From: Pelomonas sp965229315
GTDB taxonomy: Bacteria; Pseudomonadota; Gammaproteobacteria; Burkholderiales; Burkholderiaceae_C
Length of the DNA: 64,000 bases
Assembly (NCBI RefSeq): GCF_965229315.1
Contig: NZ_CBDDJA010000001.1
Location: 951,335-1,015,334 of the forward strand
Reading direction: 5' to 3'
Position numbers and translations under genes: made by a program. Under the pieces are notes generated by a model. It was not told where the DNA came from. It worked only from the letters and a program-made list of their open reading frames with translations, and did no database searches. Shown piece by piece: positions 1-7,579 of this stretch. Position 1 is the stretch's first letter. Each line of letters opens with the position of its first letter.

Positions 1-8
1 AGCCTGCC

Positions 9-674
9 ATGCGCGCCCTGTTCGTCACCACCAGTGCCACCCAACTCGCACCCGACCACCCGACCGGCCTGTGGCTGGAGGAGTTCGCGGTGCCCTACCT
101 GGCGGCCATCGAGGCCGGCATCGCCGTCACGGTGGCCTCACCCAAGGGCGGCCAGGTGCCGCTGGACCCGAAGACGGAGCCCAGCGACAAGGAGCGCGAC
201 ACCTGGGCCCAGCCGCTGGCAGCGCTGCAGCACAGCGTGACGCTGGCATCGGTGCAGGACGAGACGTTCGACGCGGTGTTCATCCCCGGCGGGCACGGCC
301 CGATGGTGGACCTGGCCCAGGATGCGACCCTGCACGCGCTGGTGGCGCGGCACGACGCGGCGGGCCGGGTGATCGCGGCCGTCTGCCACGGCCCGGCGGC
401 GCTGGTGCATGCCCGGCGCGCCGATGGCCAGCCGTTCTTCCAGGGCCGCCGCGCGACGGGCTTCACCAACGCGGAGGAATTCCTGGCGCGGTTGAAGGGC
501 GTCGTGCCCTTCCTGCTGGAAGACGAGATGAAGGCGGGCGGCGCCGATTTCCATTCCGCGCTGTTGCCGATGCTGAGCCACGTCGAGCAGGACGGCAACC
601 TGATCACGGGCCAGAACCCGAACTCGAGCGAGGCCGTGGCGAAAGCGCTGGTGGCGGCGCTGTCGCCACGCTGA
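9..674 (+). CDS. DJ-1/PfpI (type 1 glutamine amidotransferase-like) protein
   Basis: A 221-residue protein of the DJ-1/PfpI/Hsp31 superfamily. The nucleophile elbow AVCHGPAAL places the probable catalytic Cys at residue 126, followed by His127. A conserved acidic pair lies in GLWLEEFAVPY (Glu24/25), and the strand motif FIPGGHGP is at about 91-98. Family members act as glyoxalase III, protein/nucleotide deglycase or chaperone; which of these applies cannot be read from sequence. The length fits the single-domain Hsp31-like class. It is cytosolic, with no signal peptide. The ATG lies 9 bases into the window, so upstream context is missing. The downstream 160 bp are non-coding and separate it from a toxin-antitoxin pair. 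Confidence 0.9.
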   Translation: MRALFVTTSATQLAPDHPTGLWLEEFAVPYLAAIEAGIAVTVASPKGGQVPLDPKTEPSDKERDTWAQPLAALQHSVTLASVQDETFDAVFIPGGHGPMVDLAQDATLHALVARHDAAGRVIAAVCHGPAALVHARRADGQPFFQGRRATGFTNAEEFLARLKGVVPFLLEDEMKAGGADFHSALLPMLSHVEQDGNLITGQNPNSSEAVAKALVAALSPR

Positions 675-809
675 AGCGGCTCGGCACGGGCGTGGGGGTT
701 CTTGCCGTGGCGCGCGCTGTTCACGCTTCAGCAACGGCACTGCGCCAAACCCGCCGTCCGAAAGCAGTCGACCGGCTTGTTTTGATGCAGCGAGAGGATC
801 AAAATCGCA

Positions 810-822
810 TCATCATTGATGA
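810..822. promoter_or_regulatory. Palindrome before vapB, candidate autoregulatory operator
   Basis: TCATCA-T-TGATGA is a perfect 6-bp inverted repeat around one base. It ends just before the GGAG ribosome-binding site (824-827) of the antitoxin gene. VapB-type antitoxins usually repress their own operon from palindromes placed like this. The operator role is inferred from position and symmetry only. Confidence 0.35.
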
Positions 823-833
823 CGGAGTTGTGT

Positions 834-1037
834 ATGCGCACCACCGTGACCTTGGATGACGCCCTCTACGAGCAAGCGCTGGAAGTTGCCGACCCCGACA
901 TGGACAAGGCCGACCTGTTCCGCGAGGCGGTCAAGACCTTCGTGCGCGTTCAGGCAGCCAAGCGGCTGGCAGCACTCGGCGGCAAGGCGCCGGCCATGAG
1001 CGATGTGCCACGCCGCCGCGACGCCCCCCTCGAATGA
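834..1037 (+). CDS. vapB: VapB-type ribbon-helix-helix antitoxin
   Basis: A 67-residue protein beginning MRTTVTLDDALYEQAL, the usual N-terminal beta-strand and helix of a VapB/RHH antitoxin. A Pro/Arg-rich C-terminal tail would wrap the toxin. I chose ATG 834 because GGAG at 824-827 is well spaced and because the RHH strand starts there; an in-frame TTG at 816 is possible but lacks a site. Its stop overlaps the toxin start by 4 bp (ATGA). The family neutralises the cognate PIN-domain RNase and represses the operon with it. Confidence 0.85.
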   Translation: MRTTVTLDDALYEQALEVADPDMDKADLFREAVKTFVRVQAAKRLAALGGKAPAMSDVPRRRDAPLE

Positions 1038-1414
1038 CACAGGTGCTTGTCGACACGTCGGTGTGGATCGATCACTTCCGGCAGCACAACGCCGACCTGG
1101 TTGACCTGCTGGCGCTGGACCGGGTGGCCTGCCACCCCATGGTGTTGGGCGAAATCGCCTGCGGTACGCCGCCCATGCGTGCGCAGAGCCTCGCGGACCT
1201 CGCGCGGCTGCCCGCAGCCCAGCAGGCCAGCACGCGCGAAGTGCTGGCGTTTGTTGAGCGCGAACACCTGTTCGGCCTCGGCTGCGGCTGGGTGGACGTC
1301 ACGCTGCTGGCCTCGGCCCTGATGACGCCGGACACCGAGTTGTGGACGCTGGACAAGCGCCTGGGCGCCCTGGCGGAGCGCTTCGGCGTGATGCACCGGC
1401 CGGCGCTGCACTGA
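1034..1414 (+). CDS. vapC: VapC-type PIN-domain toxin ribonuclease
   Basis: A 126-residue PIN-domain protein. All acidic metal-binding positions expected of VapC are visible: Asp7 in VDTSVWIDH, Glu40 in VLGEIACG, Asp88 in GWVDVTLLAS and Asp107 in TLDKRL. Family members are Mg-dependent RNases that cut tRNA or rRNA when freed from the antitoxin. The ATGA overlap with the upstream antitoxin indicates translational coupling. The catalytic set is intact, so the toxin is probably active. The RNA target cannot be predicted. Confidence 0.9.
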   Translation: MTQVLVDTSVWIDHFRQHNADLVDLLALDRVACHPMVLGEIACGTPPMRAQSLADLARLPAAQQASTREVLAFVEREHLFGLGCGWVDVTLLASALMTPDTELWTLDKRLGALAERFGVMHRPALH

Positions 1415-1501
1415 TTCCGGACGACGCCCGTGCCGCCGGCGATATCACCCGTCACGCAGAGCTGGCATGCTTGGCGCGTCACGTCCCAATCGCCGCCTCA
1501 C

Positions 1502-2188
1502 ATGCTGCCGCTCCGCTCCACCCATTCAGCCCCGCCCGCCGACCGCGACCAGACCCTGGGTGAGGAAATCGCCAACGCCATCAGCCACGGCCTGGGCGTG
1601 GTGCTGGCCATCGCGGCGCTGCCCATCCTGGTGATCCGCGCCATGCACCACGGCGCCGCGGCCGATGTGGCGGCGGCGGCGGTGTTCGCGGCCACGATGA
1701 TCCTGCTGTACGGCGTGTCCACGCTGTACCACGCGCTGCCCAGCAGCCTGTGGCAGGGCCGCGCCAAGGCGCTGCTGCTGCGCATGGACCATGCGGCCAT
1801 CTACGTGTTCATCGCCGGCAGCTACACGCCGTTCACGCTGGGCGTGCTGCACACCGGCCCGGGCGTGACGCTGCTGATCGCGGTGTGGGCCGCAGCGGCG
1901 TTCGGCGTGGCCATCAAGCTGCTGAACCGGCTGCGCCACCGCCTGGTGTCCACGGGGCTCTACCTGGCGATGGGCTGGGTGGTGGTGTTTGCCGCGGGGC
2001 CGCTGATGGCCAACGTGCCGGCCACGGGCCTGGCGCTGCTGGTGGCCGGGGGCCTGAGCTACACGCTGGGGGCGTTCGTCTTCCTGCTGGACAACCGCGT
2101 GAAGTACTCGCACTTCGTGTGGCACCTGTTCGTGCTGGGCGGCAGCGTGTGCCACTTCTTCGCGGCGCTCTGGTACGCCTACGGCTGA
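1502..2188 (+). CDS. Hemolysin III / PAQR-family integral membrane protein
   Basis: A 228-residue protein with about seven hydrophobic segments. It carries HlyIII/PAQR family signatures: an N-terminal EEIANAISHGLG, an internal STLYHAL, DHAAIYVFIAGSYTPF, and a C-terminal HFVWHLFVLGGSVCHF. The conserved His and Asp residues form the metal site in this superfamily. ATG 1502 gives the usual length; an extension to 1430 adds 24 residues that do not look like the family. Despite the name, a haemolytic role is rarely shown; membrane lipid homeostasis is more often suggested. It stands alone between the TA pair and the lipocalin gene. Confidence 0.9.
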   Translation: MLPLRSTHSAPPADRDQTLGEEIANAISHGLGVVLAIAALPILVIRAMHHGAAADVAAAAVFAATMILLYGVSTLYHALPSSLWQGRAKALLLRMDHAAIYVFIAGSYTPFTLGVLHTGPGVTLLIAVWAAAAFGVAIKLLNRLRHRLVSTGLYLAMGWVVVFAAGPLMANVPATGLALLVAGGLSYTLGAFVFLLDNRVKYSHFVWHLFVLGGSVCHFFAALWYAYG

Positions 2189-2204
2189 GGCCGGCGCAGC
2201 CGGA

Positions 2205-2210
2205 CAGAAT
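2205..2210 (+). promoter_or_regulatory. Candidate -10 box of the lipocalin gene
   Basis: CAGAAT ends 7 bases before ATG 2218, which would put the transcript start at or next to the start codon. No Shine-Dalgarno sequence is visible. The same spacing recurs before argS, rlmL-like and mnmA. The -35 region is poor, so this is an inference from recurrence. Confidence 0.3.
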
Positions 2211-2217
2211 GCACCCC

Positions 2218-2736
2218 ATGCGACACCTGCTGACCGCGCTCTTCGTGGCCCCGCTGCTCGGCTGCGCCGCCCCGGCCCCGCTGCCCACCGTGCCCGCGGT
2301 GGACCTGGCCCGCTACGCGGGCGCCTGGTACGAGATCGCGCTGCTGCCCAACCGCTTCCAGCGCCAGTGCGTGGCCGACACGCAGGCGCGCTACCGACCC
2401 GACGGCGAGCGGGTCGCCGTGGAGAACCGCTGCCGCACGGCCGACGGCAGCGTGGACAGCATCCGCGGGCATGCCAAGGTGGTGGAGGGCAGTGGCAACG
2501 CCAAGCTGCGGGTGACGTTCTTCTGGCCGCTCTACGGCGACTACTGGGTGCTGGCGCTGGACGCGGACTACCGCCAGGTGCTGGTGGGCGCGCCGAACCG
2601 GCAGTACGCCTGGGTGCTGTCGCGCACGCCGCAGATGGACGAGGCCGCGCTGCAGGCGCTGCTGGACCGCGCGGCGGCGCTGGGCTTCGACAAGGCGGCC
2701 TTCCAGCGCACGCCGCAGACGCAGCCGCTGGACTGA
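2218..2736 (+). CDS. blc: Outer-membrane lipoprotein lipocalin (Blc-like)
   Basis: A 172-residue lipoprotein. The signal peptide ends in APLLGC with the lipidated Cys at about residue 16. The lipocalin hallmark GAWYEIA follows at about 38-44, then the family strands FQRQCVADTQARY, FFWPLYGDYWVLAL and YAWVLSRTP. Blc binds fatty acids and lysophospholipids and may help maintain or repair the outer membrane. Two in-frame ATGs exist, at 2209 and 2218. I prefer 2218 because 2205-2210 looks like a -10 box and MRHLL is a better signal start. The next gene begins 12 bp downstream, so co-transcription is possible. Confidence 0.9.
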   Translation: MRHLLTALFVAPLLGCAAPAPLPTVPAVDLARYAGAWYEIALLPNRFQRQCVADTQARYRPDGERVAVENRCRTADGSVDSIRGHAKVVEGSGNAKLRVTFFWPLYGDYWVLALDADYRQVLVGAPNRQYAWVLSRTPQMDEAALQALLDRAAALGFDKAAFQRTPQTQPLD

Positions 2737-2748
2737 CCGCCCCCCGCC

Positions 2749-3537
2749 ATGGCCGCCCCATCGCCCCCCTCGCACCTGGTACCGGCGCAGCCGGGGGCCA
2801 CGCGGCGCGACTGGCTGTCGGCGGGGTTGTCCGCAGGCGTGGGCCTGGCCGTCGGGCGGGCCGCCCACGCGCAGGCGGCGCGGCCGGTGGTGCCGCTGGC
2901 GCTGTCGCTGGCGGTCAACCGGGCAGTGATGGAACCCTTCCTGGCGCGGCTGGCGCAGGCGGCGGAGCTGGCGTGGGACTTGTCGTTCGTGCCCTTCTCG
3001 CGGCTGCTGAAGATGGTCGAGCGCGGCGAAGCGCTGGGCTTCGGCGTCGCCTACTCGCCGCAGCGCGGCGAGCGGCTGGCGTTCTCGCAGGTGCTGTTCG
3101 CCAGCGGCGTGTGGACGATCAGCCGCCGCAGCCAGCCGGTGGACGCGCGCACGCCGGCCGACCTGAAGGGCCTGCGCGTGTGCGTGGTGCCGGGCCTGGA
3201 CTACGGCCCCGAGCTGGAGGCGGCGAAGGGCCGGCTCTTCGAGCCGCAGGGCGCCGCGGGCGACTTTGCCAGCCGCCTGCGCATGCTGCAGGCCGGGCGC
3301 TGCGACGCGCTGCTGGCCACGCAGCCCAACGACGACGTGCACCTGCTGGAGCAGCGGGTGCGCGACGCCGGGGGCGAGCTGGCGTCGCTGGTGCTGGGCC
3401 GGCGGCCCATCGTCGAGCAGCCGGTGCAGATCGCCGTGGCCCGCGGCTGCGACCTGGCCGCCCACCTGCCACGCATCGACCAGGCGCTGCACACGCACGC
3501 GGCGCCACTGCGGCGGCTGCTCGAACAGCCCGGCTGA
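2749..3537 (+). CDS. Periplasmic substrate-binding protein, family 3-like, Tat-type signal
   Basis: A 262-residue exported protein. Its N-terminus has a twin-arginine motif (ATRRDWLSAG at about 17-26), a hydrophobic stretch and AHAQA as a cleavage site near 42. The mature part has a type-2 periplasmic-binding-protein pattern: FGVAYSPQRGERLAFS, DLKGLRVCVVPGLDYG, then GRCDALLATQPND. No permease or ATPase is nearby, so it may serve a distant transporter or be an orphan sensor-like binding protein. The ligand is not predictable, although related proteins bind polar amino acids. It lies 12 bp after the lipocalin gene. Confidence 0.7.
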   Translation: MAAPSPPSHLVPAQPGATRRDWLSAGLSAGVGLAVGRAAHAQAARPVVPLALSLAVNRAVMEPFLARLAQAAELAWDLSFVPFSRLLKMVERGEALGFGVAYSPQRGERLAFSQVLFASGVWTISRRSQPVDARTPADLKGLRVCVVPGLDYGPELEAAKGRLFEPQGAAGDFASRLRMLQAGRCDALLATQPNDDVHLLEQRVRDAGGELASLVLGRRPIVEQPVQIAVARGCDLAAHLPRIDQALHTHAAPLRRLLEQPG

Positions 3538-3664
3538 GCGTGCGGCCCGCCGCCGCGACGGCATGTCGGCTGACGAGGCGACCGGGTGTGTGCCGCGCGC
3601 GCCTGCGCCGGGGCGATGCGCAGAATGCAGGGTCAGTCACCCTGCGCCGAAGCGCCCGCCCGCC

Positions 3665-4537
3665 ATGTCTGTGCTGAAGCTCTGCCTCGTCGTACTCGCT
3701 GCGCTCGTGCTGGGAGGCACGCTGGCCGCCTGCTCGCCCGTGACGGCGCTGAACGCGCTGGCGCCGAGCGACACCTACACACGCACCAGCGTGGCGTACG
3801 GCAGCGGCTCGCGACAGATGCTGGACGTGTACCGCCCCACGCGCACGGCGCCCGCGGGCGGCTGGCCGGTGGTGGTGTTCTTCTACGGCGGCTCGTGGAA
3901 CCAGGGTGAGCGGGGCGACTACACCTTCGTAGGCGAGGCGCTGGCGGCGCACGGCATCCTGACGCTGGTGGCCGACTACCGCCTGTACCCGGAGGTGCGC
4001 TACCCGGAGTTCCTGCGCGACAGCGCCGCGGCGCTGGCCTGGGGCCTGAGCCACACGCAGAACCTGGGCGGCAACCCGAAGCGCGTGCACGTGATGGGCC
4101 ACAGCGCGGGCGGCTACAACGCCGCGATGCTGGCGCTGGACCCGCGTTGGCTGGCCGAAACCGGCCACAAGCCCGCGGAGCTGGCCGGCTTCATCGGGCT
4201 GGCAGGGCCGTACGACTTCCTGCCCATCGAGAACCCGGACGCGAAGCCGGTGTTCTTCCACCCCAACTACCCGCCCGGCACGCAGCCCATTGCCTACGCC
4301 GGCCCGAACGCGCCGCCCACGTTCCTGGGCGCCGCCAAGGAAGACCGCCTGGTGAACCCGCAGCGCAACACCGTGGGCCTGGCCACCCGGCTGCAGGCCG
4401 CGGGCCGGCCGGTGACGGTGAAGATGTACGACCGCGTGAGCCACGTCACGCTGATCGGCGCCTTCGGCCGGCCGCTGCGCTGGCTGGCGCCGGTGCTGGA
4501 GGATGTGTCGGACTTCGTCAACCAGCCGCCGCCCTGA
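3665..4537 (+). CDS. Lipoprotein alpha/beta hydrolase (carboxylesterase, BD-FAE/HSL type)
   Basis: A 290-residue esterase. The signal peptide ends in GTLAAC with a lipobox Cys at about 23. The oxyanion motif is FFYGGSW (about 72-78). The nucleophile elbow GHSAGG gives Ser147, and the probable triad partners are Asp227 in KEDRLVNP and His260 in RVSHVTL. This pattern fits secreted carboxylesterases that cleave small esters, including feruloyl or acetyl esters; the natural substrate is unknown. It is probably anchored in the outer or inner membrane facing the periplasm. The gene has its own 127-bp upstream region containing CAGAAT near 3616. Confidence 0.85.
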   Translation: MSVLKLCLVVLAALVLGGTLAACSPVTALNALAPSDTYTRTSVAYGSGSRQMLDVYRPTRTAPAGGWPVVVFFYGGSWNQGERGDYTFVGEALAAHGILTLVADYRLYPEVRYPEFLRDSAAALAWGLSHTQNLGGNPKRVHVMGHSAGGYNAAMLALDPRWLAETGHKPAELAGFIGLAGPYDFLPIENPDAKPVFFHPNYPPGTQPIAYAGPNAPPTFLGAAKEDRLVNPQRNTVGLATRLQAAGRPVTVKMYDRVSHVTLIGAFGRPLRWLAPVLEDVSDFVNQPPP

Positions 4538-4583
4538 CGGCACGCTGCACGGCGGCCCGGCCCGAGGGCCGACACTGCGGCGC

Positions 4584-5471
4584 ATGACCCACGACCCCAC
4601 CGCCCTGCGCGCCCTGTTCCACGCCGCCCGCCACGGCACCGGCCTGGCCGGGCACGAGGCGGCGCTTGAAGATGCTGCCGCCCACCTGCCGCTGCTGACG
4701 GCCGCGCTGCGCCTGCATGCGGCACGCGCGGCCGATGCGCAGGTCTACGACCAGCCCGCCGCGTTCGAGGCCTTCATCCGCGGCGGCGGCAACGTGCCGC
4801 TGTACGCGCAGGTCAGCGCCGAATTGGCCGCGCAAGCCGCTGGCGCGCGCTCGCTGCTGGACATCGGCTGCGGCGACGGCCACGCGCTTTTCCCGGCGCT
4901 GGCCGCGCAGCCACACACTCTGGAGTGTCTGACGCTGGTGGAGCCCGCCAGCGCATTGCTGGCCAGCGCCGTGGCCCGCGCGCAGGCGGAACAGCCCGCG
5001 CTGCCGGTGCAGGCGCTGAACGAAGGCCTGGGCGCCTTCGCTGCGCGTCTGCAGCCCGGCGACCGCTGGGACATCGCCCAGGCCACGTTCGCGCTGCAGG
5101 CGGTTCCTGAGGACGAGCGCTGGGCCGGTCTGGCGCGGCTGCGGGCGCACGTGGGGCGGCTGGTGATCGTGGAGTTCGACGTGCCGCCGCTCACGCGCGG
5201 CACGGACGCGCACCTGCTGTCGCTCGCGGCGCGCTACGAACGGGCGCTGGGCGAGTACGACGGCGCCACGCGCGAGCTCGTCGGCCAGGGCTTTTTGCTG
5301 CCGATGTTGCTGGGCCAGCTCGACGAGCAGACGGCCGCCACGAACTGGGAGCACCCGATGCCGCTGTGGCGCGAACGGCTGGCCGCGCAGGGCTGGCGCG
5401 TGCAGCGGCTGGAGCGCCTGTGCGACTACTTCTGGGCGCCGGTCTTCGTGCTGGTGGCCGAAGCCGGCTGA
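4584..5471 (+). CDS. Class I SAM-dependent methyltransferase
   Basis: A 295-residue cytosolic protein. Motif I is LLDIGCGDGHALFPAL, followed by an acidic end of strand 2 in LTLVEPASALL and a hydrophobic strand GRLVIVEFDVPP. This is a Rossmann-fold methyltransferase with an N-terminal helical extension of about 90 residues. The substrate is not recognisable. ATG 4584 was chosen because the upstream in-frame codons are low-complexity and overlap the preceding gene. It sits 46 bp after the esterase gene and converges on the PEP-CTERM gene with only 13 bp between the stops. Confidence 0.8.
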   Translation: MTHDPTALRALFHAARHGTGLAGHEAALEDAAAHLPLLTAALRLHAARAADAQVYDQPAAFEAFIRGGGNVPLYAQVSAELAAQAAGARSLLDIGCGDGHALFPALAAQPHTLECLTLVEPASALLASAVARAQAEQPALPVQALNEGLGAFAARLQPGDRWDIAQATFALQAVPEDERWAGLARLRAHVGRLVIVEFDVPPLTRGTDAHLLSLAARYERALGEYDGATRELVGQGFLLPMLLGQLDEQTAATNWEHPMPLWRERLAAQGWRVQRLERLCDYFWAPVFVLVAEAG

Positions 5472-5484
5472 GCGGCAGAGGGCG

Positions 5485-6165
5485 TCAGGCCGCCTGGCGA
5501 CGGCGCGCGGCGGCGCCCAGCAGGCCCAGGCCGGCCAGCGCGAGGGCGGCGGCGGCAGGCTCGGGCACAGCCGACTGGATGACGAGGTTGTCGATGCCCA
5601 CGTTGTAGGCGCTGTTGCGCCACTCGATGCGCAGGCCGGTGGTGGAGCTCAACCCCACCAGAAAGCTGGTGGCCGAGGTGTTGCTGACGCCGACATCGCC
5701 GCTGTACTGGTAGAGCAGCGCGTTGCTGCCGAGGTCGAAGATCTGCACCTCGGTGCCGCGCGTGGTGTTGGGGTAGGCGCCGAGGTCGAAGCTGACGAGC
5801 TGCAGGCCGGCGGGGCCCTGGGCGACGAGGTCGATGCGGGCGTAGGAGTTGGGGCCGTCGCCGCCGTCGGCCCACAGCACGCCGTAGAGGTTGTTGTAGT
5901 TCTGCCCCCACCAGCGCAGGCTGGCGTCGCCGGTGGCCAGAGGCTGGCCGTAGCGCACGTCCATCACGCCGGCCACGTCGCCGTAGCCCTGGTTGATCCA
6001 GGCGTTGTCGGTGCAGGCCACCATCGCACCGGTGCCGGCGGCGTTGTCGGCACAGATGGCCGGTGCCGTGGGGCCACTGCCGAAGTCGACGGTGTAGGTC
6101 TGGGCGGAGGCAGCGCCCGCGGCAAGCCCGGCAAGGCCGGCGATCAGCAGCAGCGTGGTCTTCAT
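5485..6165 (-). CDS. PEP-CTERM sorting-domain protein
   Basis: A 226-residue exported protein. It has a clear signal peptide ending in GAASAQ at about residue 22 and a beta-rich body. The C-terminus is VPEPAAAALALAGLG, a hydrophobic segment and a basic RRR tail, which is the PEP-CTERM signal recognised by exosortase EpsH/XrtA. Such proteins are processed at the inner membrane and exported with exopolysaccharide. ATG 6165 fits an AGGA site about 8 bases upstream; ATG 6174 would have no spacing. No exosortase gene lies in the window. The body has no named domain that I recognise; it is rich in Asn, Gly and Tyr. Confidence 0.85.
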   Translation of the reverse strand: MKTTLLLIAGLAGLAAGAASAQTYTVDFGSGPTAPAICADNAAGTGAMVACTDNAWINQGYGDVAGVMDVRYGQPLATGDASLRWWGQNYNNLYGVLWADGGDGPNSYARIDLVAQGPAGLQLVSFDLGAYPNTTRGTEVQIFDLGSNALLYQYSGDVGVSNTSATSFLVGLSSTTGLRIEWRNSAYNVGIDNLVIQSAVPEPAAAALALAGLGLLGAAARRRQAA

Positions 6166-6579
6166 GGCGGTCATCCTGTGGGTGAGAGCGCGGATGCTGC
6201 GCGGGCCGGGCAGCAGGCACAACCCCCAGGTTCCGGCTGCACGCCCCGCGCATGCAGGGGTCGGGCGATGTCCGGTTCTGCGCGGTCGCGTCGCCGCGCG
6301 AACCGGCCGTGCCGGCGTCGTTTTCCGGCGACGCGAGGGCGCGCCACCACGGCTCGGTGCAGGGGGGCTTGACAGACGTGGTAGATTGTCGGGATAGATT
6401 CGCGCAAGACCGTTTTTTCTAGGTCTTATCTGCAGCCCCGCTGGCCACCCCCTGGCCCTTCTCGCGAGCGGCTCGCTACAGCAACTCCCCGGTGAGTGTT
6501 CTTGAGTGTTTCTGTCTCTGCACGGCAATGACGCCGGCGGAGGGTCTCCATCCATCTCCACGATTCCAAAGGAAACACC
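6166..6579. other. 414-bp divergent intergenic region with hairpins and a cspA promoter
   Basis: No gene is seen here. A GC-rich inverted repeat runs from 6272 to 6306 (CCGGTTC paired with GAACCGG, and an inner CGCGG/CCGCG). Another short stem is at 6311-6329 (GCCGG/CCGGC). Both lie on the PEP-CTERM side and could form in its leader transcript. The cspA-side half holds a TTGACA promoter candidate and a long leader. Confidence 0.5.
6369..6398 (+). promoter_or_regulatory. Candidate sigma-70 promoter of the cold-shock gene
   Basis: A perfect TTGACA (6369-6374) is followed after 18 bp by GATAGA (6393-6398), a weak -10 box. Transcription from here would give a 5' leader of about 170 nt before ATG 6580. 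AAGACC (6406-6411) can pair with GGTCTT (6422-6427) around a U-rich loop near the 5' end. Long structured leaders are usual for cold-induced csp genes. Confidence 0.45.
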
Positions 6580-6792
6580 ATGACCACACAAACCGGCACC
6601 GTCAAATGGTTCAACGACACCAAGGGCTTCGGCTTCATCGCCCCCGATAACGGCGGCAAGGACCTGTTCGCCCACCACAGCGAAATCAAGTCCAGCGGCG
6701 GTTTCCGCTCGCTCGCCGAAGGCGCCAAGGTCGAATTCGAAGCCACCGAGGGCGCCAAGGGCCCGCAGGCGTCGAACATCCGCACCCTTTGA
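6580..6792 (+). CDS. cspA: CspA-family cold-shock protein
   Basis: A 70-residue single cold-shock domain. It begins TGTVKWFNDTKGFGFI and contains RNP1 (KGFGFI, about 15-20) and an RNP2-like DLFAHHSEI. RNP2 is slightly unusual, as most family members read VFVHHS/F. The protein binds single-stranded RNA and DNA and melts mRNA structure. The start has AAGGAAA just upstream (about 6567-6573). The long leader and solitary strong promoter suggest post-transcriptional control by temperature. A small hypothetical gene and infA follow on the same strand, so the three may share a response to cold or translation stress. Confidence 0.95.
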   Translation: MTTQTGTVKWFNDTKGFGFIAPDNGGKDLFAHHSEIKSSGGFRSLAEGAKVEFEATEGAKGPQASNIRTL

Positions 6793-6895
6793 GCGACACG
6801 CTCGCGCCCGTCAAGGCGCCATGAGCGGAGTCCGCTCCCTCAACCCAACCGCAGCCGGCATGTGCCCGCTGCGCGAGATCAAGAAAAACAAGAAA

Positions 6896-7114
6896 ATGCT
6901 GAACAACAACAATATCGAAGTGGGCCGCTTTGTCGTGTCCCCCATGACTCAACCGCGGGACGGCGGCGGTTTCACCGCTTCGGTCTCGATCCGATCGGGC
7001 CGGGGCATGGCCAGCGTGGACCGCGTCATGTGGTTCACGCCCGAGTTCCGCAGCCCGCAGGCCGCGTTGCACTACGCCAGGTCTGAAGGCCTGGCCTGGG
7101 CTCGCTGCCACTGA
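6896..7114 (+). CDS. Small conserved-looking hypothetical protein between cspA and infA
   Basis: A 72-residue protein, MLNNNNIEVGRFVVSP onward, with a basic, Ser/Arg-rich middle and a tail with aromatic residues. I do not recognise the family. An in-frame ATG at 6821 would add 25 residues. I prefer 6896 because the stretch before it is A-rich (AAGAAAAACAAGAAAATG), unlike the GC-rich coding bases around it. That resembles an A-rich translation enhancer rather than code. There is no signal peptide or membrane segment. Its position between cspA and infA suggests a role linked to translation or cold, which is inference only. Confidence 0.6.
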   Translation: MLNNNNIEVGRFVVSPMTQPRDGGGFTASVSIRSGRGMASVDRVMWFTPEFRSPQAALHYARSEGLAWARCH

Positions 7115-7212
7115 TGGCGCAGGCACGCCGTTCGCCCTGAAAATCGCGAGCGGCACGCCTGAACTGTTTCCCGTCTAGATTCAAGTCATTCAACTCACTT
7201 AGGAGCTCACAC

Positions 7213-7473
7213 TTGGCCAAGGAAGAACTGATTGAAATGCAGGGCGTGGTCGACGAAATCCTGCCCGATTCGCGCTTTCGGGTGACGCTGCAGAACGGCC
7301 ACAAGCTGGTGGCCTACACCGGCGGCAAGATGCGCAAGCATCACATCCGCATCCTGGCGGGCGACAACGTGTCGCTGGAAATGTCGCCCTACGACCTGTC
7401 CAAGGGTCGCATCACGTTCCGCCACCTCGACAGCCGCGGCCCGCGCCCCACCGGTACGGGCAACCGCCGCTGA
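7213..7473 (+). CDS. infA: Translation initiation factor IF-1
   Basis: An 86-residue S1/OB-fold protein with family motifs MQGVVDEILPDSRFRV, LQNGHKLVAYTGGKMRKH and GDNVSLEMSPYDLSKGRI. It occupies the ribosomal A site during initiation. It is about 14 residues longer than the 72-residue E. coli protein because of an Arg/Gly/Pro-rich C-terminal tail. That tail is typical of the additional IF-1 copy found in Burkholderiales, so a ribosomal-operon copy probably exists elsewhere. The start is TTG at 7213, with AGGAG at 7201-7205; no in-frame ATG fits. A strong hairpin terminator follows. Confidence 0.95.
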   Translation: MAKEELIEMQGVVDEILPDSRFRVTLQNGHKLVAYTGGKMRKHHIRILAGDNVSLEMSPYDLSKGRITFRHLDSRGPRPTGTGNRR

Positions 7474-7527
7474 TCGACCGGCCGGCCCTTCGCCGGCGCC
7501 GGCTGTCATCGTCGACCGTCTCCCCCG

Positions 7528-7565
7528 ACGGCCGCCAGGGTTCGCCTTGGCGGCCGTTGGCTTTT
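7528..7565 (+). terminator. Rho-independent terminator after infA
   Basis: ACGGCCGCC at 7528 pairs with GGCGGCCGT ending at 7557 around a TTCG-containing loop, followed by CTTTT. The T-run lies on the plus side only, so it serves the infA transcript. The convergent aldolase gene ends 15 bp further on. Confidence 0.7.
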
Positions 7566-7579
7566 GTGCGGCCGATGCT

